DNA of 64,000 nt, taken from positions 1 through 64,000 of the forward strand of contig CAMTMZ010000003.1 in the NCBI GenBank assembly GCA_947073765.1, in the 5' to 3' direction. The position numbers and the translations under genes are program-made. The stretch comes from an uncultured Bacillota bacterium (lineage in GTDB: Bacteria > Bacillota > Clostridia > Oscillospirales > Oscillospiraceae). Shown here in pieces: positions 43,316 to 53,115 of this stretch; within the stretch, counting starts at the first letter, position 1, and each line of letters starts with the position of its first letter. A model generated the notes under the pieces. That model saw only the letters and a program-made list of their open reading frames with translations. It was not told the DNA's origin and did not search any database.

Positions 43316-43344
43316 TTGATTTTCTTATAGGCTTCGTTTAGAAT
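43316..43344 (+). promoter_or_regulatory. Promoter of the response-regulator/hybrid-kinase operon
   Basis: TTGATT, a 17-bp spacer and TAGAAT, 52 bp before the ATG, divergent from the binding-protein operon. Confidence 0.65.
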
Positions 43345-43396
43345 AGGATACGTCAGCCGCAAAAAACCTGATTATAAAACAGGGGGGTAAGTTCAA

Positions 43397-43759
43397 ATGC
43401 AGAAGCGTATTTTAGTGGTGGATGACGACGAAATGAACCTGATGAGGACGCAGATCATCCTCGAGGGAAGCTATGATGTAGTGCTGGCGGGTTCAGGGAT
43501 ACGGGCGCTGCATGTGCTGAAAAATGAAAGAATAGACCTGGTCCTTCTGGATATTGACATGCCTTTGATGAACGGGATCGAGACGTTTGAACATATGAAG
43601 GAGTTCGCCGCGGAGATACCTGTCATCTTTTTAACGGCCTCGGGAGAGGTGGAGGACGTGATCGGTGCGCTCCTGCTGGGCGCAGTGGATTATCTGAAAA
43701 AGCCTTATCCGCCAAAGGAACTTTTGAAGCGGGTGGCCCAGGAGTTTGAGAAGAGATGA
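43397..43759 (+). CDS. Single-domain response regulator
   Basis: A 120-aa receiver domain with no output domain. The acidic pocket (VVDDDE), phospho-acceptor Asp (LVLLDIDMP), Thr (IFLTASG) and Lys (YLKKPYPP) are intact. It overlaps the first hybrid kinase by 4 nt (ATGA), so it is likely phosphorylated by that kinase or carries a phosphoryl group between the two kinases. AGGGGGG lies upstream. Confidence 0.95.
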   Translation: MQKRILVVDDDEMNLMRTQIILEGSYDVVLAGSGIRALHVLKNERIDLVLLDIDMPLMNGIETFEHMKEFAAEIPVIFLTASGEVEDVIGALLLGAVDYLKKPYPPKELLKRVAQEFEKR

Positions 43760-46314
43760 GGGCAGGGGAGCAGACGAGCAGGCATCTGCTGCTGGCAGTT
43801 ATCACCACAGTGTTCAGTGGGATGCTGGGTCTGGTCACTGTGGCTATGGCCTGGGAACTTTGGATGATTCCTCTGATGGCGGCCGGCTGCTTCAGTGTGT
43901 GGCTTCTGCACATTGCGAAGATTGGCTCGGGCGTTTTTTATGAAAATCTCTGCGCTGGATTTGTGCTGCTGGAATTCTTTTTCTTTGGTGTGCATGAATC
44001 CAGCCTTTATGACATACCTGCCATGGCCTGTATTATCGTTCTTGCGCTGTTCGCACTGAACAAGAAATGGGTCGTGTATGCCCTTGAGGCGCTCTATGCG
44101 CTGGCGCTGCTCTACCACGTCTTCATTCTCCATACCATTTCTTTCGATATGGAGTTCCAGGACGGTATCCGCCTGGGGCTGGGGGCTGCTGTGACCTTTT
44201 GCGGGGCGGCGCTGGCAGGATACTGGATCAAGCAGCGCAGTATACAGCGGAAATGGTATGACCATGTGTTTGCTGACCTGGAAGCGTCCGGGAAGCAGAA
44301 CGCTGTTTTTTTGTCAAACGTGTCTCATGAGCTCCGCACACCGATCAATATGGTGATTGGAATCAGCGAGGTAGCGCTGGGAACGGAGCTCTCCCCGGAT
44401 ATCAGGGAAAACATGACGTCAATCAAGCTGGCTGGGATGCGTCTGTCCAGCCAGATCAACAAGATGCTTGACTATACGGAGATTGTGGAAGGTACGCTGA
44501 CCCCGGCCAAGGAGGAGTATATGATCACCTCCGTGCTGAACGACGTCATTACCATGACCGCGCTGCAGAGCAACCGGCAGAATTTGGAGATTGTATTCGA
44601 CATCGATCCGGAGACGCCCGCAGTCCTCGTTGGAGACGCGGAGAAAATCTCCCATGTGCTCAAGACTCTGGTGGAAAATTCCATCAAATTCACAGAGGAG
44701 GGCGGCGTGAACGTCCGCATCGGATACCGACCGGAGAGCTATGGCGTCAATTTGATTATCGATATCTGCGACACAGGCATCGGCATGACGGATTCTCAGA
44801 TGCTGCAGATGTATGACGACTTTTACCAGGCGGACTCCGGAAGCAGCCGCCTGGTGGGCGGCCTCGGCCTCGGGCTTCCCATCGCCCGGGGAATTTTAAA
44901 TGCCATGGGCGGCTTTATCCACTTTGACAGCAAGGAGCAGCAGGGGCTGCACGCCCATATTGTGATTCCTCAGGGGGTGGCGGACGATCAGCCGTGCATT
45001 GTGCTCGACCATGCGGATCAGGTATGTGTCGCGTGCTATTTCCGGCCGGAACGGTACAGCTGTGACGAGGTTCGGGGGTATTATGACGGCCTCATCAGAA
45101 GCCTGCTGGAAGGGCTGGGCATTCATGGATATCAGACACACAGCTTTGAAGGACTTCTTAAATTACAGCGCAGTCATAACCTGACCCATGTGTTCATCGC
45201 GCAGTCGGAGTATGAAGAGGATCGGGCGTACTATGAGGAGCTGGCCGGCACGCTCCGGGTTGTGATCATTGCGGAGAAGGATTTTACGCTGGACAGTGTG
45301 AGCCGGCTGTATGTCATGCACAAGCCCTTTTCTGCGCTCTCCGTTGCCAACCTGCTGAACGGAGACCTGGGGGCGCGGGGCTTCGCGGAGGCTCAGGCCG
45401 CTGGCCGGAAGCCGTTCATCTGCTCAGGCGTCCGGGCGCTGGCCGTGGACGACGAGGAGATGAATCTGGTGGTGGCCAGGGGCGTATTGGGAAGTTATGG
45501 GATTGAAGTTGATACCTGCCTGAGCGGACGGGAGGCTTTGGCGCGGTGTGACAGCACTTCCTATGACATTATCTTCCTGGATCACATGATGCCGGGATTT
45601 GATGGTGTGCAAACCCTGAAAAAGATCCGGGAGCTCCAGAACGGCGCTTATCAGGACCTGCCGGTAATTGCGCTGACCGCAAATACTGTCAGCGGGGCGC
45701 GGGAGATGTTCCGCAGTGAAGGCTTTACAGAATTTGTCCCCAAGCCCATTGAACGCACTGTTCTGGAGCGGGTGCTGCGAAAGGTGCTGCCTAATCGTTT
45801 TATCCAATACGTTGAAGAGTTGGAGGATACGCCCTTGGGCAGTGGGCAGGCTGTTTCGGAAGAGGAGAGGCCTGAGGCCCCTGACGAAGGCTCCGCGCCG
45901 GCGGAGCATGTCGAGCCTGTGGAGGCGGCAGGTTCTGCACAGGCGCCCGCCGGCGAGCCGGCGATTCCCTACGGCCGGCTGACCCAGGCCGGCATCAATG
46001 TAGATCTGGGGCTGAATTACTGCGGCGGAGATGAGAGCTTCTTCCGGGAGATGCTGCGGATGTTCCATGCCAAGGGCGGAGACAAAAAAGCGGAAATTAT
46101 TTCTCTGTATGAGGCTGAAAATTGGACGGACTATGCGATAAAGGTCCATGCGCTCAAGAGCACGTCGCTGACCATCGGCGCAGAGGCCCTTTCCGCGCAG
46201 GCGAAGGAGCTGGAGCTGGCCGGGAAGCGGGGAGACGTGGAGTTTATCCTGGCACATCACGCCGCGCTGATGTGTGCGTACGATGAAATCTGCACGCAGA
46301 TTGCCGGAATATAG
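43756..46314 (+). CDS. Hybrid histidine kinase with pseudo-receiver, receiver and HPt domains
   Basis: An 852-aa membrane sensor kinase: about six N-terminal membrane helices (1-165) with little external loop, HisKA (NVSHELRTPINMV, His near 191), HATPase (NSIKFTEEGG; GGLGLGLPIARG), a degenerate receiver-like region (about 410-535) without the phospho-Asp, a true receiver (RALAVDDEEMNLV, IIFLDHMMPGFDG near 607), a low-complexity linker and a C-terminal HPt domain (VHALKSTSLTIGA near 797). It can run a full His-Asp-His phosphorelay alone. The membrane-embedded sensor suggests a lipophilic or membrane signal (inference). Confidence 0.93.
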   Translation: MRAGEQTSRHLLLAVITTVFSGMLGLVTVAMAWELWMIPLMAAGCFSVWLLHIAKIGSGVFYENLCAGFVLLEFFFFGVHESSLYDIPAMACIIVLALFALNKKWVVYALEALYALALLYHVFILHTISFDMEFQDGIRLGLGAAVTFCGAALAGYWIKQRSIQRKWYDHVFADLEASGKQNAVFLSNVSHELRTPINMVIGISEVALGTELSPDIRENMTSIKLAGMRLSSQINKMLDYTEIVEGTLTPAKEEYMITSVLNDVITMTALQSNRQNLEIVFDIDPETPAVLVGDAEKISHVLKTLVENSIKFTEEGGVNVRIGYRPESYGVNLIIDICDTGIGMTDSQMLQMYDDFYQADSGSSRLVGGLGLGLPIARGILNAMGGFIHFDSKEQQGLHAHIVIPQGVADDQPCIVLDHADQVCVACYFRPERYSCDEVRGYYDGLIRSLLEGLGIHGYQTHSFEGLLKLQRSHNLTHVFIAQSEYEEDRAYYEELAGTLRVVIIAEKDFTLDSVSRLYVMHKPFSALSVANLLNGDLGARGFAEAQAAGRKPFICSGVRALAVDDEEMNLVVARGVLGSYGIEVDTCLSGREALARCDSTSYDIIFLDHMMPGFDGVQTLKKIRELQNGAYQDLPVIALTANTVSGAREMFRSEGFTEFVPKPIERTVLERVLRKVLPNRFIQYVEELEDTPLGSGQAVSEEERPEAPDEGSAPAEHVEPVEAAGSAQAPAGEPAIPYGRLTQAGINVDLGLNYCGGDESFFREMLRMFHAKGGDKKAEIISLYEAENWTDYAIKVHALKSTSLTIGAEALSAQAKELELAGKRGDVEFILAHHAALMCAYDEICTQIAGI

Positions 46315-46365
46315 TCTGTTCTGATATTTCCTCTGAGCGCCATGTTGGAAGGAGCGGGAATTTGT

Positions 46366-49038
46366 GTGATAAAAAAATGGTTTAGTATTATCGTTGACCA
46401 TAAGATCAGCCTGCGTGAGCGTATGTTCCGCATTGCAACAGCGATCTGCATGGTCGCACTGATATTCACCCTGCCCATGGGCAGAAGCGCATTGAACCTT
46501 GTCCTTCTGATGGTAAGCCTGGCGGTCATCGCGGTGATTGTGCGTGTCAGCATTCAAAGAGGACAGGTACAAAACGGAGCTACGGCAATTGTGGTGCTGC
46601 TGCTTGTGCTGTTTCCATTTACATTTTTTACCGCAGGCGGTTTTTACAGCGGAGTGCCGGAGTGGTTCGTCCTTTGCTTTATCTATGTCTGCATCACCCT
46701 GCAGGGAAAACGCATGGCGGTGTTTTTCGTGCTGTGCGCGGCGGAAACACTGCTGTGCTATAGCATCGCTTACTATTTTCCGGAGCTGGCCTCCCTGAAC
46801 ACCCAGCAGCGTTCCTTTTTTGAATCCGCGTTCTCCATGGTCATGGTTGGACTGCTCACCAGTGTGCTGCTCATGTTCCTGAACCGGATGTATGAGGAAG
46901 AGAACGCCCTGACTCAGCAGCAGAAAAAAGAGATTGAAGAGCTGAATCAGGCGGAAAACCATTTCTTCTCCAGCATGAGCCACGAGATTCGCACACCCAT
47001 CAATACTATCATCGGGTTGAATGAGATCACGCTGCGGGGCGATATTCCGGAGGAGGTGGCGGAGAACGCCAGGAATATCCAGGGGGCCAGCAAGCTGCTG
47101 CTCACTCTGATCAATGACATCCTGGATATCTCCAAGATTAAGTCCGGAAAGATGGAGATTATCAACGCATCCTATGAGACGGGGACGCTTTTTTCAGAGA
47201 TTGTCAACATGATCTGGATTAAGGCAAAGGAGAAGGGGCTGGAATTTAAGCTCCACATAGACCCATCTATTCCAAGTATGCTCTGCGGGGACGAGGTGCG
47301 TATCAAGCAGATTTTAATCAACCTGTTAAATAACGCGGTAAAATACACCAGCGAGGGCTCCGTTACCCTCTCTGTCCGGTGCGAGCGCCAGGGTGTCAAC
47401 CGGGTACTCGTCTGGTATTCTGTGGAGGATACCGGACAGGGGGTAAAAAAGGAAAATATTCCATATCTGTTTAATGCGTTCCGGCGGGTGGACGAGGAAA
47501 AAAACCGCCATATCGAGGGGACCGGGCTGGGTCTGAGTATTGTCCAGCAGCTGGTAGAGCTGATGGGCGGCGAGATCAGCGTAAACAGCGTCTATACCAA
47601 GGGGTCAAAATTTGTCGTTACCCTGGAGCAGGATATTGTGGACGAAAAAGAGCTGGGGACATTTACACTGGCCTCCCGGGCGAAGCTTCACGATGAGGGG
47701 ACATACCAGCAGAGCTTTGAGGCGCCAGACGCACATATCCTGGTGGTGGACGACAATGACATGAACCTGATGGTGGTGACCAAGCTGCTCTCAGCCACCA
47801 GGATTCAAATCGACACCGCGTCCAGTGGGGCGGAGTGCCTGAAGCTGACCCAAAACCGCCATTATGACTGCATTTTGATGGACCATCTGATGCCGGAGAT
47901 GGACGGGATCGAGTGTCTCCATGCCCTGCGCGTACAGCCTGGAGGGCTGTGCCAGGATGCTCCTGTGGTGGCCCTGACCGCCAATGCGGGCAGCGACAAC
48001 CAGCTGCTATACCGGAAGGAGGGGTTCAGCGGCTACTTGGCCAAGCCGGTCAGCGGTGCGCTGCTGGAGGCGGCTGTGCTGAACATTCTGCCCAAGGAAC
48101 TGGTGCGGCAGCGTGAGGATGCCGCACAGTCAGAAATGGAAAAGGAAATCCTGATTTTTGAGCAGGCGAAAAGGCGCTCCATCCTGGTTACAACGGACAG
48201 CGTATGTGACCTTCCGGAATCACTCCGCAGGGAGTTTGGCATCTCTGTCTGTCCATACTACGTCTGCACAGAGGAGGGCCGCTTCCTGGATGGCGAGGAA
48301 CTGACGCCGGATGAGCTGCTGGCGCACATTGTAAAGGGGCGGAAGGGCTATTCCCAGCCGCCTGAGGTGGAGGACTACGAGCGGTTTTTCGCAGAGAAGC
48401 TGACAGAGGCGCAGAATGTGATTCACATCACGATGGCAAAGCATGTCAGCACCGGCTATCAAAACGCGCTTGAGGCGGCGAAATCCTTTGATAACGTCAC
48501 CGTGATAGACTCCGGGCATCTCTCCAGCAGTATGGGTCTGGCGGTGCTGTACGCGGCGCAGCTGACAGAGCATCACGCCACAAAGGCGGAGATCACCGCA
48601 TCCATCAGACAGATAGAACACTTGATTTCCTCTGCCTTTATCATAGATAACATCCATATGATGTGCCAGTCGGGACGAATCTCGAAACGTATACAGGTCC
48701 TTTGCGACGCGCTGCTGCTGCACCCGATCCTTGTGCTGAAAAAGAGCAAAATGGTGATAGGCGGTGTGGAAATGGGCGGCTTTAACAGTGTTGCGAAAAA
48801 GTATATCCGGAGGGTGCTTCAGGAGGCCAGGACCATCGACCGGCGCATCCTGTTTATCACGTATTCCGGCCTGGATGAGGAAAAGCTCCAATATATTCAG
48901 AATTTGGTGCGGCAGTACTGTTCGTTTGAACGGATTTATCTGCAAAAGGCATCCTCCGCTATCGCAAGTAACTGCGGACCTGGGTCATTCGGCCTGCTGT
49001 TTATGCGAAAGGATGGTACGGCAGCGTCGACGGCTTAA
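46366..49038 (+). CDS. Hybrid histidine kinase fused to a C-terminal DegV (EDD-fold) domain
   Basis: About 890 aa: six N-terminal membrane helices (about 20-185), a short coiled coil, HisKA (SMSHEIRTPINTI, His near 204), HATPase (NNAVKYTSEG; GTGLGLSIVQQL), a receiver (HILVVDDNDMN; CILMDHLMPEMDG near 503; Lys in YLAKPVSG), then a full DegV domain from about 602 to the end (ILVTTDSVCDLPESLRREFG; ITMAKHVSTGYQNA; VTVIDSGHLSSSMGLAV). DegV proteins bind a fatty acid, so this kinase may sense or report lipid. GTG 46366 is chosen because GGAAGGAG lies between it and the ORF-track ATG at 46342, though spacing is long. Confidence 0.92.
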   Translation: MIKKWFSIIVDHKISLRERMFRIATAICMVALIFTLPMGRSALNLVLLMVSLAVIAVIVRVSIQRGQVQNGATAIVVLLLVLFPFTFFTAGGFYSGVPEWFVLCFIYVCITLQGKRMAVFFVLCAAETLLCYSIAYYFPELASLNTQQRSFFESAFSMVMVGLLTSVLLMFLNRMYEEENALTQQQKKEIEELNQAENHFFSSMSHEIRTPINTIIGLNEITLRGDIPEEVAENARNIQGASKLLLTLINDILDISKIKSGKMEIINASYETGTLFSEIVNMIWIKAKEKGLEFKLHIDPSIPSMLCGDEVRIKQILINLLNNAVKYTSEGSVTLSVRCERQGVNRVLVWYSVEDTGQGVKKENIPYLFNAFRRVDEEKNRHIEGTGLGLSIVQQLVELMGGEISVNSVYTKGSKFVVTLEQDIVDEKELGTFTLASRAKLHDEGTYQQSFEAPDAHILVVDDNDMNLMVVTKLLSATRIQIDTASSGAECLKLTQNRHYDCILMDHLMPEMDGIECLHALRVQPGGLCQDAPVVALTANAGSDNQLLYRKEGFSGYLAKPVSGALLEAAVLNILPKELVRQREDAAQSEMEKEILIFEQAKRRSILVTTDSVCDLPESLRREFGISVCPYYVCTEEGRFLDGEELTPDELLAHIVKGRKGYSQPPEVEDYERFFAEKLTEAQNVIHITMAKHVSTGYQNALEAAKSFDNVTVIDSGHLSSSMGLAVLYAAQLTEHHATKAEITASIRQIEHLISSAFIIDNIHMMCQSGRISKRIQVLCDALLLHPILVLKKSKMVIGGVEMGGFNSVAKKYIRRVLQEARTIDRRILFITYSGLDEEKLQYIQNLVRQYCSFERIYLQKASSAIASNCGPGSFGLLFMRKDGTAASTA

Positions 49039-49078
49039 AGGGAAAAGCAGGGCGGCCTCCACCAGGCTGTCCGCTGAT

Positions 49079-49140
49079 GTGTGGTCGATTTTTTGGAATT
49101 TTTATTTGCATTCCAAAGTCGGCCACACACTTATTTTTTT
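49079..49140 (+). terminator. Terminator of the hybrid-kinase operon
   Basis: GTGTGG/CCACAC outer stem and TTTGGAAT/ATTCCAAA inner stem, followed by TTATTTTTTT. Confidence 0.8.
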
Positions 49141-49151
49141 CACGCAGAAGG

Positions 49152-49187
49152 AGCACAGCCGATATGCTTGGCTGTGCTTTGTTCTTT
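49152..49187 (+). terminator. Back-up terminator
   Basis: AGCACAGCC pairs with GGCTGTGCT followed by TTGTTCTTT. From here to 49339 there is only a GC hairpin (AGATTCCCCAC/GTGGGGAATCT, 49296-49334) next to the LysR stop codon; no gene is seen. Confidence 0.7.
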
Positions 49188-49339
49188 GTAAAACGTTTGG
49201 AATCCTTTAACGCATGTCCTCATCTTGCTGCTGACGTTGAGGTTTCCCTGTTCCTGTCCCTTAATGAGAGGGAGATGTTTACTTGCTCAAGACTGGAGAT
49301 TCCCCACTCCCTGTGGTGCAGGGGGTGGGGAATCTTCTG

Positions 49340-50236
49340 TCAATCCAAAACTTCCGGGCGCGCCCGGCGAACCAGCTCGATAAAGCATTCCATATATTGG
49401 GAAAGCCACTTGTCTCTGTGGTAGATAACTTGGGAATAATAAATCTGCGGCGCAAGGTCGACATCCAGTACGGAGATTTTTTTCTTTTCGATAAAATTTG
49501 AAACGGAGTACCGCGGTAGGAAAGAGGCGCTGCGGCTGTCCTGAAGCAGTTCGACGATCGCGCGGATGTTGTCCACTACGATGGAATGGTAGAGAGTAAT
49601 GTTATAATCGGCGGCGATCTCGTGCAGACGCTCGTAACATCGCCCGCTGGGTTCCGCAACAATAAAGGGAACCGACAACATTTCCTCCGGCGGGATAGCT
49701 GTTTTTTTGGCAAAGGGATGCTGCGGCGAGGCAATAAAGGATATTTCCTCTCTGCATCGGTAACAACAGCAAAAGGCCGGGTCGCCGACCAAGTCGTGGG
49801 AGATATAAGCCAGATCAATTTGATTTTGTTTCAGCATTAAAAGCATTTGAGAGGCTTGTCCCAGTTTGATCTCCACATTTACTTTGGGAAACCGCCGGCC
49901 CAATTCAGGTAGCACTTTTAGAATTACCGCAAAAAACAGCGACTCTAGAACTCCGATTCGCAAAGTGCCGCAGATTTCCTGTGGCTCCTGCCCCAGGCCG
50001 CTGACCTTCTGCATCAGGCGGAGTATTTCCGCAGCATGAGGCAGAAATGTCTTTCCGGCTGCCGTTAAGTAGTTTCTGCGGCCAATGCGCTCAAAAAGCG
50101 GGTAACCCAGTTCCTGCTCTAGACGCTGAATCTGCATTGTCACCGTGGATTGGGCAAAATTCAGCTTTTCAGCGGCGCGTGTGTAATTTTCCAGACTGGC
50201 AACCTGTAAAAATGTTTCGATGCTTTGAATGTCCAT
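49340..50236 (-). CDS. LysR-family transcriptional regulator
   Basis: A 298-aa regulator with a typical N-terminal winged helix (IETFLQVASLENYTRAAEKLNFAQSTVTMQI) and a LysR substrate-binding domain. It is divergent from the dehydrogenase/PrpD/TRAP operon and is its likely activator, with an intermediate of that pathway as the co-inducer (inference). AAAGGAGAA lies upstream of the ATG. Confidence 0.95.
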   Translation of the reverse strand: MDIQSIETFLQVASLENYTRAAEKLNFAQSTVTMQIQRLEQELGYPLFERIGRRNYLTAAGKTFLPHAAEILRLMQKVSGLGQEPQEICGTLRIGVLESLFFAVILKVLPELGRRFPKVNVEIKLGQASQMLLMLKQNQIDLAYISHDLVGDPAFCCCYRCREEISFIASPQHPFAKKTAIPPEEMLSVPFIVAEPSGRCYERLHEIAADYNITLYHSIVVDNIRAIVELLQDSRSASFLPRYSVSNFIEKKKISVLDVDLAPQIYYSQVIYHRDKWLSQYMECFIELVRRARPEVLD

Positions 50237-50261
50237 ATGGTTCTCCTTTTATCTAAAATTA

Positions 50262-50276
50262 TGATTGTTACAATCA
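50262..50276. promoter_or_regulatory. LysR-type operator palindrome
   Basis: TGATTGTTACAATCA is a perfect 15-bp palindrome 25 bp upstream of the lysR start, in the shared control region. It fits the usual LysR binding pattern. Confidence 0.65.
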
Positions 50277-50391
50277 GAATAATTTATTTTACAAATCGTT
50301 TCATTGCAATTATACTAAAATTAAGAAAACCATTCAAGTGTTTTCCGGCATTTTACTAATTACAGCAATAGACAGAAAGGATGGATCATAC

Positions 50392-51633
50392 ATGAGCAAA
50401 ATGGCATATTTGAAGGATATGCCCATCGCGGTTCTGGGGGGCGGCGCAGTAGGAAAAACCTGCGCCGCGGACAACAAACTTGCCGGCCGGGAGGTGCGTC
50501 TGTACGACGCCATGCCCTTTGCCGCCACATCCCTGAAGGATGTGGACAAGACCGGCATCCTGCTGGACGGCGTTCAGCGCAACAAGTGCTGCTTTGAGCG
50601 TTCCGGCCGGGCCTATTTCGATTTGGTGACCACCGACATTGCTGCCGCCGTGAAGGGTGCGGGCCATATTATTATTGCTATGGGCTCCTGGGGCCATGAG
50701 GCGACCTTCCGGTCTCTGATCCCTTATCTGGAGGACGGTCAGGTGGTCAACATCTTTGCCGACAACTTTGGCTGCTTGCTGCTCCGCCGCCTGATGCGGG
50801 AAATGGGCTGCGCCAAGAAGGTTATCGTGGGCGGCTGGTCCTCTGCTCCCTATGGCACCCGAATCGAGTCCATCGGCAAGTTCCAGTTCCCTCATGTCAG
50901 CGCCAAGTACCGTGCCATCACCCTGCGGGGCGCCGCTCTGCCCATGAAGGATACCGACGATTTTCTGGAAGCCTCTCAGTACCTGCCCTGTATGGACGCC
51001 GTGACCCAAGGAGACGGTCCCTCCAAGGCGAATACGATTCTGGATGTGGACTTTGCCAATGTAAACCCTGTCATCCATGTTCCCGCCACAGTGTTGGGGG
51101 TATCCACCATGGAAAACTGGGGGGTCATTTTCTGCGGCCACGACAAAACTACCTATTCCATGTACTCCCACGGCCTGTGTCCTTCCATCTGTGAGGTACA
51201 GTACCAGTTCTATAACGAGGAGATCGCCCTGGCTAAAGCCATTGGCGTGGGCTGCCCGGAGTACAAGTACGAGATGTTCTTTTCCCGCCGAAGTGTGCTG
51301 ACTCAAGAGTATATGGGGTTGGATGAGAATGGAAACGACAACGTGGTCTTCCCGCTGGATCAGCCCTCCAGTGAGGGCAACACCGGCCCCAACACCATCC
51401 ACCACCGCTACATGACCGAGGACGTGCCCATCGGCTGTAAAATCTACCACGACTTAGGCGTCCAATACGGCGTGCCTACCCCCATCATTGACGCCATGAT
51501 TATCCTGGCTGGCGCCATGCATAAGAAGAGCTTCTTTGAGAACAGCCGGTACACCCTGGCCTACCTGGGCATTGATAACATGCCTAAGGAGGAGTTGCTG
51601 GCCTATCTGAACGACGGCGCCTACAGACGCTGA
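50392..51633 (+). CDS. NAD/NADP octopine/nopaline-dehydrogenase-family protein
   Basis: A 413-aa enzyme with an N-terminal Rossmann fold (MPIAVLGGGAVGKTCAADN, beta-2 end VRLYDAM) and a C-terminal all-helical domain (GVQYGVPTPIIDAMIILAG), as in opine dehydrogenases that join or split N-(carboxyalkyl) amino acids. Catalytic His/Asp placement cannot be verified by eye. The start is MSKMAYLK with AAAGGATGG upstream; the ORF track starts 18 codons early. First gene of a four-gene operon with a PrpD-like enzyme and a TRAP transporter, so it likely oxidises an imported organic acid or opine. Confidence 0.82.
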   Translation: MSKMAYLKDMPIAVLGGGAVGKTCAADNKLAGREVRLYDAMPFAATSLKDVDKTGILLDGVQRNKCCFERSGRAYFDLVTTDIAAAVKGAGHIIIAMGSWGHEATFRSLIPYLEDGQVVNIFADNFGCLLLRRLMREMGCAKKVIVGGWSSAPYGTRIESIGKFQFPHVSAKYRAITLRGAALPMKDTDDFLEASQYLPCMDAVTQGDGPSKANTILDVDFANVNPVIHVPATVLGVSTMENWGVIFCGHDKTTYSMYSHGLCPSICEVQYQFYNEEIALAKAIGVGCPEYKYEMFFSRRSVLTQEYMGLDENGNDNVVFPLDQPSSEGNTGPNTIHHRYMTEDVPIGCKIYHDLGVQYGVPTPIIDAMIILAGAMHKKSFFENSRYTLAYLGIDNMPKEELLAYLNDGAYRR

Positions 51634-51662
51634 TTCGGATGCGGGCAGTTCGGAGGACAGCT

Positions 51663-53003
51663 ATGGAATTTATCACGGATCACCGCACAGAACGTTATAT
51701 TCTGGACACCAAATGGAAGGATCTGTCTGAAAAAGCAAAGATACATATTCAGATGTGCGGCGTCGACCTGATGACGGCGCTGATCCTGGGCAGCTACGGA
51801 AACCAGTTCAAGGCGGGCCAAAAACTGGCTCAAAGCATGGGCCTTTCCGGCAGTATCCCTGTTATCGGTTCTGATACGCGCTACAATCTTTTGGGTGCAT
51901 CCATCGTTATGGGTCACAGCAGCAACTCGTTCGATATTGACGATGGCTACCGGATGATCTGCGGACATCCCGGTACATCCTTCGTGGCTGGTACCCTGGC
52001 AACGGCCTGGGACCGGGACGTCAGCTATCGGGAGTACCTGACCACGCTGTCCGTCTGCTATGAGATCACCATCCGCTGGGCCCTCGCCATGCAGGATCAT
52101 TACCACTTTATGCACAGCACCGGCGCCTACGGGGCTTTCGGCACCGCCGCAGGTATGGGTCGCCTGATGGGCCTGGACGAGAAGCAGCTGAACAACGCCC
52201 TGTCTGTCGCCGATTTCCATGCCCCCATGGTTCCGGTGATGCGTTCGGTGGAATACCCCTCCATGAACAAGGATGGCGTTCCCTTCGGCGCTTTGGTGGG
52301 TACAATGGCTGTTTTGGAGACGTTGAGCGGCACCACAGGAAAAACACACATTTTGGAGCTTCCAGAATACCGCAAGCATCTCGATACTCTGGGTAACGTC
52401 TACTATGGTACCGAGCTTTACTTTAAGCCATACACCTGCTGCCGCTGGGCGCATCAGCCCATTTGGGCCTGCCAGAACATGATGAAGGAGCACGGCTTTA
52501 CCTTCCGAGAGGTTGACCATGTTAAAATCAACACCTTTGGATCGGCCGCCAGACTGAGCAAAATCAAACCCGCAAGCACAGACGAGGCGCAGTATAACAT
52601 CGCATTCCCGGTAGCCGCCGCCCTAGTGCATGGAGATGTGTCCTATAGTCAAGTTCGGGAGGAGGCGCTTACCGATCCGAATGTGCTGAACATGATGGAC
52701 CGGCTGGAGTTTTCTGTAGACCCGGAGATGGAGCGGCAGTTTCCGGGCAAGCGCCTGGCCTGGTGTGAGATCACACTGAAGAGCGGTGTCCGGCTCCGCT
52801 CCAGAGTATATGACGCGCCGGGAGAACCGGAAGACCCCGAACTGGGTCTGGATTGGATTCTTAAAAAGTTTAAGCGGATCACTGCGCTGATGCTGAACGA
52901 GACAGATCAGGACATGCTGTTGGACCTGATGACGCGGCAGTTGGATACGCCTGTCCGTGTGTTGGTAGAAAAGATCAACGGTTCTCTGCGGCGGGATATT
53001 TAG
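51663..53003 (+). CDS. MmgE/PrpD-family protein
   Basis: A 446-aa protein of the MmgE/PrpD fold (2-methylcitrate dehydratase, aconitate decarboxylase and related isomerases). Marks: VMGHSSNSFDIDDGYRMICGHPG (the family's conserved H/D motif), HSTGAYGAFGTAAGMGRLMG, and YFKPYTCCRWAHQP. The start is MEFITDH with GGAGG upstream. It lies 29 bp after the dehydrogenase-like gene. Likely a dehydratase, decarboxylase or isomerase on the same organic acid. Confidence 0.92.
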   Translation: MEFITDHRTERYILDTKWKDLSEKAKIHIQMCGVDLMTALILGSYGNQFKAGQKLAQSMGLSGSIPVIGSDTRYNLLGASIVMGHSSNSFDIDDGYRMICGHPGTSFVAGTLATAWDRDVSYREYLTTLSVCYEITIRWALAMQDHYHFMHSTGAYGAFGTAAGMGRLMGLDEKQLNNALSVADFHAPMVPVMRSVEYPSMNKDGVPFGALVGTMAVLETLSGTTGKTHILELPEYRKHLDTLGNVYYGTELYFKPYTCCRWAHQPIWACQNMMKEHGFTFREVDHVKINTFGSAARLSKIKPASTDEAQYNIAFPVAAALVHGDVSYSQVREEALTDPNVLNMMDRLEFSVDPEMERQFPGKRLAWCEITLKSGVRLRSRVYDAPGEPEDPELGLDWILKKFKRITALMLNETDQDMLLDLMTRQLDTPVRVLVEKINGSLRRDI

Positions 53004-53115
53004 CGCTTTCCCTTCTTCTTTAGAGGAAACAGAGACGATCTGCCGTTTCATTCTGGGGGATTGCCCTGTTTCCTCTCTTCTCGTGGAAACTGACTTTACA
53101 GCAAGGAGGTTCTTG

